Positions 1 through 6,590 of a DNA stretch of 6,738 nucleotides are shown piece after piece. The stretch spans positions 1-6,738 of the forward strand of contig CALDNB010000116.1 of assembly GCA_937914775.1 (NCBI GenBank). The letters are read 5' to 3'. This stretch comes from an uncultured Clostridia bacterium (GTDB lineage Bacteria; Bacillota; Clostridia; Monoglobales; Firm-18). Numbering within the stretch: position 1 is the stretch's first letter; each line of letters starts with the position of its first letter. The notes beneath the pieces were generated by a model that ran no database searches, was not told the origin of the DNA, and saw nothing but the letters and a program-made list of their open reading frames with translations. The position numbers and the translations under genes are program-made.

Positions 1-767
1 TTTAATGTACGTACTGTACCATCGAGGAGACACTCACCAGCGATTACGTTGTATCTTGTACCTGCGTTGAAGATACCGAATGTAACAACTGCGTTGTCAA
101 GCGGATCCACTCTGCGGCTTACAAATGTCTGAGCATTCATAACGAACTGTGCGCCGAGAACAACTGCGTCATTGCCCATGTGAGGTTTCGCACCGTGTGC
201 AGATTTGCCATGGATCTTGATTGTGAAATGGTCTGTAGCAGCCATTAACGGGCCTGCTTTAATACCAACTTTACCATGCGGGAGATCCGGCCATACATGG
301 AGACCGTATACAGCCTTCACATCATCGAGATGTCCGGACTCTAACATACCCTTGGAACCGCCATACGGAGATAACTCTTCTGCCGGCTGGAAAATTAATT
401 TAACTGTACCATTGATCATATCACGGTTCTGGCAAAGGATCTTACCTGCACCGATCAGACCTGCTGTGTGTGCATCATGACCGCAGGCATGCATGCAGCC
501 TTCGTTTCTGGACTTGTACTCTACTTCGTTCATCTCCTGAACCTGAAGAGCATCCATATCTGCACGGATACCAATTGTAAAATGTCTCTTATCAGGGTTT
601 ATGATGCCAACTACACTTGATTCTCCAAATTCTTCTGTATATTCAATACCTAAACTTTCAAGTTCCCTTTTAACTACTGCTATAGTTTTTGGCAAATCAA
701 AACCAACTTCGGGGTACTGGTGTATTTCACGTCTTAAGGAAATTATATATTCTTTATCTGCGTACAT
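1..767 (-). CDS. M20D-family amidohydrolase / metallopeptidase, C-terminus beyond the window
   Basis: The first 255 residues of a zinc (or Mn) amidohydrolase of the HipO/AbgB/IAA-amino-acid-hydrolase type, which cleaves N-acyl or aminoacyl amide bonds of small molecules in the cytoplasm. The usual family length is about 380-400 residues, so roughly one third is missing off the left edge. Visible motifs: LRREIHQYPEVGF at 11-23, RADMDAL at 68-74, the metal-binding MHACGHDAH at 92-100 (Cys95, His97), PAEE at 128-131 (Glu130/131), GLHVWP at 155-160 (His157), and the start of the lid/dimerisation domain with GKSAHGAKPHMG at 187-198. Residue 75 is Gln where Pro is usual. The ATG is preceded by AGGAGAG, 13 bp after the DUF4387 stop, so it is the last visible gene of the operon. 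The substrate cannot be read from sequence. G+C rises sharply after about codon 75 (see findings), so the two parts may not share one origin. Confidence 0.93.
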   Translation of the reverse strand, partial: MYADKEYIISLRREIHQYPEVGFDLPKTIAVVKRELESLGIEYTEEFGESSVVGIINPDKRHFTIGIRADMDALQVQEMNEVEYKSRNEGCMHACGHDAHTAGLIGAGKILCQNRDMINGTVKLIFQPAEELSPYGGSKGMLESGHLDDVKAVYGLHVWPDLPHGKVGIKAGPLMAATDHFTIKIHGKSAHGAKPHMGNDAVVLGAQFVMNAQTFVSRRVDPLDNAVVTFGIFNAGTRYNVIAGECLLDGTVRTL

Positions 768-780
768 AACAGACTCTCCT

Positions 781-1080
781 TTATAATTCAATATTTGCCA
801 ACTTCATATGTTGCTGACAACCGTAAATATCGTTGTCGGCAAGGCATCCACTAATGTTTTTACGGGGGAAAGTAATTTTAATGGAATTTACTACACCGTA
901 AGATATAATGTCAATTTTTTCTTCATCAACATTGTACGCTTTAGCAACATCAGTTTTTTTAAGCCTTTGCTCAACGTATTCCATATCTTCTTTGCAATTA
1001 AAAATCAAGTCAAAAGTAATAAATAAAGGACCGGCATTTTTACTTCTTAAAATCTTTGTATAATCAATCAGTTTTTTCAT
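781..1080 (-). CDS. DUF4387 family protein, partner of AtuA
   Basis: A complete 99-residue protein that I recognise as DUF4387. The family pattern is visible: IRSKNAG-like LRSKNAGP at 11-18, ITFDLIF at 21-27, the motif IKITFPR at 67-73, and the family signature ending DIYGCQQH (84-91, usually DVYGAQQH). It has no signal peptide or membrane segment, so it is probably cytoplasmic. Its ATG overlaps the TGA of the AtuA gene (ATGA), with GGAG of the ribosome binding site inside the last AtuA codons, so the two are translationally coupled and probably made in equal amounts. DUF4387 is typically encoded next to, or fused to, AtuA-like proteins, which suggests a complex or a shared reaction. The biochemical role is unknown. 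The stop is followed directly by the binding site of the amidohydrolase gene. Confidence 0.9.
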   Translation of the reverse strand: MKKLIDYTKILRSKNAGPLFITFDLIFNCKEDMEYVEQRLKKTDVAKAYNVDEEKIDIISYGVVNSIKITFPRKNISGCLADNDIYGCQQHMKLANIEL

Positions 1081-2396
1081 TTTCCTATCTCCTCTGTTGT
1101 AATTGTTGCAGTTTCCAGTAGTGAATCAACTTTTGCAAGATGAAAAACAGAAAATTCATATACAGGTCCAACGTGTATATCAGAAGGCGAGAATGGGAAT
1201 GCAAGATTTCCTGCAGTTGACTTTCTGCCGTTGTAATCGCAGTGGAGCATTCTGCTTCTCGCAAGAGCACAGACTGTATCGGCAATCTCCTGTGTATTAC
1301 CAATAATGTCTATAATAATGCCAAGTGAACTTTCTTTTCCGCCATTTGTTTTAAAGTAGATTTTATAACTGTTTTCTGGCATGGTATTTTTTGTATTTTC
1401 CTTAACGAATTCTGTAACCGTATTAAAAATCAAATCAATGTTTTCAATAGTATTTGGGTCATATACGGTAGCAGGACAAATTGTTCTGTACCCTGCACAT
1501 TTTACACCCTCAAGTTTTAGTGTTTTTTCCTCCGCATCAATAAACACCGAGCCTGAAACACGTACAGTTCTGTCATCAACCTGTGTAAACACAGAATTAG
1601 TCAGGTCACAAACACCGTCCGGCTCATAAATAAGATAAGGATTAGACTGTTCGTATAACGTGTGGGCGGCAACTCTGTCAACGGTACATCTGCGGATAGG
1701 ATTTGCAGGACGAAGTTCAAAATAATCATCATACATATACCCTTGCATAACGTCTGCCGCGGCAACAGGTTCGGAACACATTGCCCCGCATTCCATTATT
1801 TTTGCCATGTGGAAAGCAAGACCGGGGTTGTAGCCCTCATAAACACAAGGTGCTGCATAAATTGCAGTATCACAGGCACGTCCGCAGACAATTACATCTA
1901 CGCCAATTTTAAGCAATTCAATAATAGGCGCAATACCAATCTGGCTCACTATTCGTTCACTTTCTTCAATGGCAGTTCTTTCGACAGAAAAATCACTGCT
2001 CATATCAATTAACTTGTTTTCATCATATTTTTCAAGAACATATTCAGTTGTTACATCGCTAAATACTGTACCCAGTTTAAAACTTAACCCCTGCTCTTTT
2101 GCAACTTCGAAAATAATTTCTTTAAGCCACAATACGTGTTCTTTGCTTCCTGCGCCACCTGCAGTACCGATAATAAACGGCGCTTTGCGCTCCAGCGCTT
2201 TAGGTAACGCCAATGAAATATCTCTTTTAACGGCATTTCTGTCTGTGAAAGATTTGCCGCTTCCAAGATAATAGGGACCTGGGTCCGTAGAACCTGCATC
2301 AACTCCCAAATAATCAACTTTTTCTGAAAAAGCAATATTTAGTGCTTCTTCACTGTATCCATATCCCAAAAGTCCGTTTAATGCAACGATTTTCAT
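1077..2396 (-). CDS. AtuA / DUF1446 family protein
   Basis: A complete 439-residue cytoplasmic protein of the AtuA (formerly DUF1446) family, named after a gene needed for citronellol/geraniol catabolism in Pseudomonas. The reaction is not known to me. Family landmarks in order: GVDAGSTDPGPYYLGSGK at 31-48, an Arg/Asp pair in VKRDI at 56-60, the Gly-rich GTAGGAGSKEH at 77-87, VIVCGRACDTAIYAAP at 168-183, AFHMAKIMECGAMCSEP at 194-210, NPIRRCTVDRVAAHTLYE at 232-249, and RVSGS...KLEGVKCAGYR at 279-304. The protein is short compared with AtuA versions carrying an extra C-terminal domain; the separately encoded DUF4387 protein may fill that place. Cys171, 175, 184, 203 and 207 cluster in the conserved core. 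The start ATG follows AAGGAG, which overlaps the TAA of the upstream gene, 12 bp away. The terpene name should not be taken as the function here. Confidence 0.93.
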   Translation of the reverse strand: MKIVALNGLLGYGYSEEALNIAFSEKVDYLGVDAGSTDPGPYYLGSGKSFTDRNAVKRDISLALPKALERKAPFIIGTAGGAGSKEHVLWLKEIIFEVAKEQGLSFKLGTVFSDVTTEYVLEKYDENKLIDMSSDFSVERTAIEESERIVSQIGIAPIIELLKIGVDVIVCGRACDTAIYAAPCVYEGYNPGLAFHMAKIMECGAMCSEPVAAADVMQGYMYDDYFELRPANPIRRCTVDRVAAHTLYEQSNPYLIYEPDGVCDLTNSVFTQVDDRTVRVSGSVFIDAEEKTLKLEGVKCAGYRTICPATVYDPNTIENIDLIFNTVTEFVKENTKNTMPENSYKIYFKTNGGKESSLGIIIDIIGNTQEIADTVCALARSRMLHCDYNGRKSTAGNLAFPFSPSDIHVGPVYEFSVFHLAKVDSLLETATITTEEIGK

Positions 2397-2408
2397 AATA
2401 TTTTCTCC

Positions 2409-3338
2409 TTATTTCAACAAATCTTCAATAAAAATAAATTCAAATCCGTGGCTTTGTAATACTTTGCAACAAATTTCAAGTTTTTCAGCAATATCTGACT
2501 GATAGTTAAAATAATCCTTATGGAAATATTGTTCGTGCGTTGCCCAACCAACAAAAGAAAAATCTGTATAGGACTTCATCTCATCTTCCATGTCCTCAAG
2601 TTTGCTTTGGTCAATAAGGGGACCATCAAGAAAAGTCTTTATATTTATACCTATTTCGTTGTCAGTATAATATCCAAAATTATGCAAAGTACCTTCTAAT
2701 TGTTCTTCTTTTAAGTGATTATATCCACAAAGAGAACTTAAAATTGCAAGGTTTTTAGTTTTTCTGATAAACGTAGCAGTCTCAGGTTTTCTATTATTAA
2801 GAAGCCTCTGTGCATGACCATAAGGCAGTGATGACGGATCTCCATTGTACTCAGTTTTGGTACCAGTAGTTGCACAGGTAACTTTAACTCCCAAATCAAC
2901 AAGCGCTCGGCAACCATCTTTACTTATTGGTCTCCAGTGAGGATTTACCGCAACGCCCCAGTTTTTTTCTGAAGCAAAGCGATACACTTCGTTTCTTATA
3001 TCAAGATAGTTTGATTTTACATCGTCATAGGATGCATTAATGTATGGATAATCAGGGAATTCCTGCTTGGAATGAAAACCTAGTATAAGCCAATCTGAAG
3101 CATCTTCCCATTCTTTTTTATAAATATCCGTCATTTCAGCGAGTGAAAATTCATCATTTCCATAAAAATTATCTGTCCTAAAAAATATATTGAGCTGAAC
3201 TTTTAAACCATACTTATCATGCATTTCTTTTAATACATTCATAAATGGGTTGTCAAAAACAGACTTTGGTTTTTGTCTTGTAAGGTCTCTGAATAACCAA
3301 ACTACATCATCAATATAAAAATATGTTTTTTTGGACAT
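2409..3338 (-). CDS. Polysaccharide-deacetylase-like (NodB/CE4-fold) protein of unknown substrate
   Basis: A 309-residue protein with the pattern of the glycoside hydrolase/deacetylase beta/alpha barrel. Visible: YFYIDDVVWLFRDL at 6-19, with Asp10-Asp11 at the place of the CE4 TFDDG motif; KVQLNIFFRTDNFYG at 46-60, a barrel strand; GFHSKQEFPDYPY at 87-99, with His89 and Glu93 where CE4 enzymes have HxxxH; NPHWRP at 132-137; GWATHEQYF at 264-272, with His268 as the candidate C-terminal catalytic His. There is no signal peptide or membrane segment, so it is probably cytoplasmic, unlike wall deacetylases, and may act on a small molecule. An upstream ATG at 3347 abuts AAGGAGA (3347-3353) with no spacing. 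The ATG at 3338 lies 9 nt from GGAG and is the better start. It is the first gene of the operon. The fold assignment is moderately sure; the activity is inferred. Confidence 0.75.
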   Translation of the reverse strand: MSKKTYFYIDDVVWLFRDLTRQKPKSVFDNPFMNVLKEMHDKYGLKVQLNIFFRTDNFYGNDEFSLAEMTDIYKKEWEDASDWLILGFHSKQEFPDYPYINASYDDVKSNYLDIRNEVYRFASEKNWGVAVNPHWRPISKDGCRALVDLGVKVTCATTGTKTEYNGDPSSLPYGHAQRLLNNRKPETATFIRKTKNLAILSSLCGYNHLKEEQLEGTLHNFGYYTDNEIGINIKTFLDGPLIDQSKLEDMEDEMKSYTDFSFVGWATHEQYFHKDYFNYQSDIAEKLEICCKVLQSHGFEFIFIEDLLK

Positions 3339-3346
3339 TTTTTTCA

Positions 3347-3353
3347 TCTCCTT
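3347..3353 (-). promoter_or_regulatory. Ribosome binding site of the deacetylase-like gene
   Basis: AAGGAGA on the minus strand. Its last base is the A of an in-frame ATG that would therefore have no spacer, while the next in-frame ATG (3338) has a 9 nt gap from GGAG. This decides the start in favour of the shorter protein. Confidence 0.8.
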
Positions 3354-3358
3354 ATACT

Positions 3359-3404
3359 TTAATCATAACATAATAAAATCTTGTTATATTGCAAATATGA
3401 TTAA
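3359..3404. repeat. 9 bp inverted repeat in the divergent promoter
   Basis: TTAATCATA (3359-3367) is the exact reverse complement of TATGATTAA (3396-3404), with an inner overlapping pair ATAACA (3365-3370) and TGTTAT (3382-3387). It could be a second operator or, in such AT-rich DNA, chance. A further perfect 10 bp palindrome, TCAATATTGA, lies at 3420-3429. Confidence 0.4.
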
Positions 3405-3421
3405 TTTTATTGCAATAATTC
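3381..3421 (+). repeat. Two direct repeats 21 bp apart, candidate AraC-family half-sites
   Basis: ATTGCAA occurs at 3388-3394 and again at 3409-3415, exactly 21 bp (two helical turns) apart. Extending the alignment by offset 21 gives about 14 matches in 20 positions, with pattern TTNTATTGCAA. AraC-family proteins bind direct half-sites at about this spacing, and the cupin-AraC gene starts 40 bp downstream. The link to that regulator is inferred. Confidence 0.55.
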
Positions 3422-3444
3422 AATATTGATGTTAAAATAAATAA

Positions 3445-3450
3445 GAGGTG
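3445..3450 (+). promoter_or_regulatory. Ribosome binding site of the AraC-family gene
   Basis: GAGGTG ends 6 nt before the ATG at 3457. The in-frame GTG at 3448 is part of this site, so it is not a start codon. Confidence 0.75.
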
Positions 3451-3456
3451 AATTTT

Positions 3457-4320
3457 ATGGATATTAAAAATTTTGTTCTCTCTTATTATGATAATTCAAC
3501 AGAAAATTTTCACATACAAAAATTAAGTAAAGTAACAGAAGCACAAAAACCCCACACACACGACTACTTCCAAATATATTTTATTTCCAAAGGAACACTT
3601 GAGCATCATATTAAGGAGTCGTCTGCACAATTAAATCAGGGTGATATGTTTATTATTCCGCCCGGTGCTGTGCATTATATTACTCCAAAGCCAAACACTG
3701 TCTTTTACGTATTTTCTTTTATGGAGGAACTTTTTACAGAAATAAATTCAGGCAATAAACTTGCAAGAAACTTTTTACGCTCTTTAAGGACAATTGATTA
3801 CATAAACTTAAAACCAAGAATTACAGTTAATTCGGAAGAAATAATTTATCTTGAAAACATAATGGCCCATATTTTGAAAGAGTTTAATGAAAAGCCAGTG
3901 GCATACTATGATACAATAGTTACTTACGCCCAACTACTAGTAACAATACTTGCGAGAGAATACTATTCAAAAAACGTTCATATTAAAGAACATTTTGAAG
4001 ACAACAAACAGTACGTACTTCACTGTATTGAATATATTGACAATAACTTTGCAGATGCAATTACATTAGATGAAATGGCAAAAAAATCAACAATGTCCAA
4101 AAGTAATTTCTGTTCGCTGTTTTATAAATTAACAGGAAAAACTTTTAATAAATACTTGAATATGCGCAGAATTAAAGCGTCACTTAAATATATAAAAAAA
4201 GGTTATAAAATCACTGCAATTTACGGTCTTTGCGGTTACAATGATTTTTCAACCTTTAACAGAAATTTTAATAAAATTATGGGAATGTCACCAATAGATT
4301 ATAAAAAACTTAACAAATAG
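3457..4320 (+). CDS. AraC-family transcriptional regulator with cupin sensor domain
   Basis: A 287-residue DNA-binding regulator of usual length for the family. The N-terminal AraC-binding cupin is at about 30-90: HTHDYFQIYFISKG at 34-47, then the second cupin stretch LNQGDMFIIPPGAVHYI at 59-75. A helical linker follows, then two helix-turn-helix units at about 202-239 (ITLDEMAKKSTMSKSNF... with FYKLTGKTFNKYLNMRRI) and 251-280 (KITAIYGLCGYNDFSTFNRNF...MGMSPIDY), the standard AraC C-terminal signature. The cupin probably binds a small ligand, perhaps the substrate of the divergent operon. The gene is divergent from the AtuA operon and shares its promoter region, the usual layout for a local activator, and it may also regulate itself. 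The ATG at 3457 is chosen because the upstream GTG lies inside the ribosome binding site. It ends in TAG directly against a terminator. Confidence 0.95.
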   Translation: MDIKNFVLSYYDNSTENFHIQKLSKVTEAQKPHTHDYFQIYFISKGTLEHHIKESSAQLNQGDMFIIPPGAVHYITPKPNTVFYVFSFMEELFTEINSGNKLARNFLRSLRTIDYINLKPRITVNSEEIIYLENIMAHILKEFNEKPVAYYDTIVTYAQLLVTILAREYYSKNVHIKEHFEDNKQYVLHCIEYIDNNFADAITLDEMAKKSTMSKSNFCSLFYKLTGKTFNKYLNMRRIKASLKYIKKGYKITAIYGLCGYNDFSTFNRNFNKIMGMSPIDYKKLNK

Positions 4321-4353
4321 AAAAAATCCGTACACAAAGTGTACGGATTTTTT
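4321..4353. terminator. Bidirectional rho-independent terminator
   Basis: A perfect 15 bp stem, 4321-4335 with 4339-4353, and a 3 nt loop (AAA on the plus strand). The core is ATCCGTACAC/GTGTACGGAT, flanked by six A on the left and six T on the right, so both strands end in a U tract. It fills the whole space between two convergent genes: it starts one base after the araC-type TAG and ends 4 bp before the stop of the M56 gene. Confidence 0.93.
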
Positions 4354-4357
4354 CTAT

Positions 4358-6589
4358 TTAATGATTGATTAATGATTCAGGATCATAATATTCTCCATTA
4401 ATCATTACTTCAAAATGAAGATGTGCTCCTGTTGCGTTTCCTGTTTTTCCAACTGTACCTATTAACTGTTTTTGTGTTATATTGTCACCATTACTTACTT
4501 TTACAGTTTCAAGTTGCGAATACGATGTTTTAACATTACCATTTTCAACTACAACATAATTTCCTTTTTCAGCATCAAAACCAACTTCAGTAACAACACC
4601 TGAAATGGATGACACAACATCAGTTCCTTCCTCCGCTTTAATATCTATGCCATTGTGTTCGTGAACTTCTTTGGTAATAGGGTGTTCCCTTTTACCAAAA
4701 GTCCTAGAAATTTCACCCACAACCGGATTTTCAAAATCACTTTCGATATTATTTTCTTCAACAACATTTACACTATTTTGATGTGTATTTGGACTGTAAA
4801 CAGGTTCACTTACGGTGGATACTATTTCGCCGTTTTCTGTGTCATAGAACAAAACTCCCGTGTCATCTTGTATGAAACCTCCATCAATTGTGCTGAATTC
4901 AATGCTCGATTTAATTTTCTCAAACTTATCAATATCATCTATCAAGATTGAGACAGGATAATTTGTTTCAATATTTTCACTGATAATTTTTATAACACCA
5001 GATAATTTATTAATAAATTCTTTATTTAGTTTCTGTTTAATAAATTCAGAAACGAATTGTTGTCCTACCTCTATTCTCGTTAAATCACCTTGCGAGTAAC
5101 CTTCTCCGTTGTTAGAACGTCTGTATTGAAGCAAACCGCAAACTTCATCACCGTTTAATGTTTGTCTTCCTTTTTTAAGATTAATGTGTAAATCTTTGTA
5201 AGGGTCATCATATTGCATATCTACAGGCACATCAAACTCAATTCCACCAACAACATCTACTATTTCCCTTACTGCAGATAAATTTGATTTTACATAATAA
5301 GTAATAGGAATACCAAGAGTGTCCCTTACTGCGTCTATAACTTTTTGATTTCCGTTGTCGCTATTCAGTAATTCGCTCAATTTTACTTGCCTATCATAAT
5401 ATTCTGATATAAATGCCGCGTCTCTTGGGATTGATGTTACTTTTACACTTCCGTCTTCAAAAGACAAATACATAATTGTATCTGCTCTATTTGTTTCATC
5501 AACACCCAAAACAAGCACATTAAAATTGTCATTACTTCTCTCATCGGTGTTAAGTATCAACAACTCATTTTCATAATTATTTAGAAATTTGCCATTAATA
5601 AAACCACTTGCAATTATAGTTACAATTATAATAACAATAGCAAGGAAAATAGAAATAACAAATGTCTTTTTATTAAATTTAACTTTATTCTTTATCATAG
5701 TAAACCTCCTTTTTAAAGTCTTCATATCACTCGTCATCCCTGTTGTTAAAGCAGTTTTTCTTCTGTTTCCCGAGACAAGCAACGTGAGAATTGTGTTGAT
5801 ATAATTTATTTCCTGTTCTTCAGACATTTCCTTTACAACGGCTAAATCACAAGATGTTTCACATTCAATCTCCGCTTGTTTAGAAATATAGTAAACAGCA
5901 GGATTAAACCAATGAATGCTTTTCACAATGGTCATAAACCATTTATACCAAATGTCTTTTCTTTTGTAGTGAGTAAACTCATGCATTAGAATATTATCAA
6001 GTTGCTCTTCCGTCATCGCAGTTTTTGGCAGCACTAATGTTGGTTTAAACAAGCCGACCATCATCGGTGAAGAAATTATATCGCTTGTTCTGGTTATGAT
6101 TTTTCTGTCAGTGTATTTTATTATTTCAGGAAAAGAAATAACTGTTGAATACTTTCTTAATTTTGATAAAAACATAGCATATCCAACAAGTTTAACAACT
6201 AATAACACAATTACTACTAAAAACCAAACCATAGATGATAAATGTAAAATTTCCTGATTGAAATACCTCAGGTTTTCATTACTATTATCAAGTCTAATTT
6301 CATTTTCGGCATCAATAATAACTTCATCAACAGGTTTAATTGTATCAAATTTAAATATTTGCTCGTTTAATGCATATTCTGTATTAGTTTGAGTAGTAGA
6401 GTCTGTATCAATAGGTACTGTTATTTTTACTGGCATAATCATTGTAACTAAAACCAAAAGCCACATATAATAGTGCCAACTGCTTGGAAGAAATTTTCTT
6501 GTAAGCGGCTTTATTATACCCAAAAACAGTGTTACAACAGCACCCGCTAAAGAGGTTACTAGAAATGCCTTAAATATATATTCGAGCAT
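4358..6589 (-). CDS. BlaR1-like M56 membrane metalloprotease fused to LCP and M23 domains
   Basis: A 743-residue polytopic membrane protein. Likely membrane segments: about 4-26, 38-57, 118-141 and 310-332. The M56 protease part has HEFTH at 203-207 (zinc His203, His207; Glu204 catalytic) and ETSCD at 244-248 (Glu244 the likely third ligand), then LKRRF at 292-296, as in BlaR1/MecR1. After the fourth membrane segment the extracellular part starts with an LCP domain, about 350-590: VLVLGVDETNRADTIM, SIPRD (Arg389, Asp390), VDVVGGIEFDVP, LNGDEVCGLLQYRR and GDLTRIEV. A linker leads to an M23 domain, about 620-743: RTFGKREHPI, EHNGIDI (His645, Asp649) and GAHLHFEV (His723, His725). The YxHL motif reads YSQL (Gln692), so hydrolase activity is doubtful. 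Beta-lactam receptors have a penicillin-binding domain at this position; none is seen. The BlaI-type gene ends 1 bp upstream. The ATG at 6589 sits 6 nt after AAGGAGG; an in-frame TTG upstream, at 6610, lies ahead of that site. Confidence 0.93.
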   Translation of the reverse strand: MLEYIFKAFLVTSLAGAVVTLFLGIIKPLTRKFLPSSWHYYMWLLVLVTMIMPVKITVPIDTDSTTQTNTEYALNEQIFKFDTIKPVDEVIIDAENEIRLDNSNENLRYFNQEILHLSSMVWFLVVIVLLVVKLVGYAMFLSKLRKYSTVISFPEIIKYTDRKIITRTSDIISSPMMVGLFKPTLVLPKTAMTEEQLDNILMHEFTHYKRKDIWYKWFMTIVKSIHWFNPAVYYISKQAEIECETSCDLAVVKEMSEEQEINYINTILTLLVSGNRRKTALTTGMTSDMKTLKRRFTMIKNKVKFNKKTFVISIFLAIVIIIVTIIASGFINGKFLNNYENELLILNTDERSNDNFNVLVLGVDETNRADTIMYLSFEDGSVKVTSIPRDAAFISEYYDRQVKLSELLNSDNGNQKVIDAVRDTLGIPITYYVKSNLSAVREIVDVVGGIEFDVPVDMQYDDPYKDLHINLKKGRQTLNGDEVCGLLQYRRSNNGEGYSQGDLTRIEVGQQFVSEFIKQKLNKEFINKLSGVIKIISENIETNYPVSILIDDIDKFEKIKSSIEFSTIDGGFIQDDTGVLFYDTENGEIVSTVSEPVYSPNTHQNSVNVVEENNIESDFENPVVGEISRTFGKREHPITKEVHEHNGIDIKAEEGTDVVSSISGVVTEVGFDAEKGNYVVVENGNVKTSYSQLETVKVSNGDNITQKQLIGTVGKTGNATGAHLHFEVMINGEYYDPESLINH

Positions 6590-6590
6590 T

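Larger units (their letters stand above)
3354..3442. promoter_or_regulatory. Divergent promoter/operator region between the AtuA operon and araC-type regulator
   Basis: About 90 bases of strongly AT-rich DNA between two divergent genes. A possible minus-strand promoter is TTGCAA (3389-3394) as -35, a 16 bp spacer, and TATGTT (3367-3372) as -10; TATGAT (3362-3367) is a better -10 match but then has 21 bp spacing. On the plus strand TTGCAA (3410-3415), 17 bp and TAAAAT (3433-3438) fits the consensus spacing, but it would start transcription on or next to the ribosome binding site, so it may not be the real promoter. Both TTGCAA elements lie inside the 21 bp-spaced repeats, so regulator binding would touch the promoters. 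Exact start sites are uncertain. Confidence 0.55.

Noticed and set aside
205..480. Plus-strand open frame of 91 codons
   Set aside because: It lies wholly inside the M20 gene on the other strand and has no ribosome binding site or recognisable domain.
484..496. GCATGCATGC palindrome as a regulatory site
   Set aside because: It falls on the codons for the conserved CMHAC motif of the M20 enzyme, so coding constraint explains it.
1085..1303. Minus-strand open frame of 72 codons overlapping the end of AtuA
   Set aside because: AtuA in its own frame has clear family motifs there; this is an out-of-frame shadow, as are the plus-strand frames at 1381-1629, 1662-2012 and 1969-2271.
4321..4353. CRISPR repeat or mobile-element end
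   Set aside because: A single perfect hairpin with A and T tracts between convergent genes is fully explained as a terminator.
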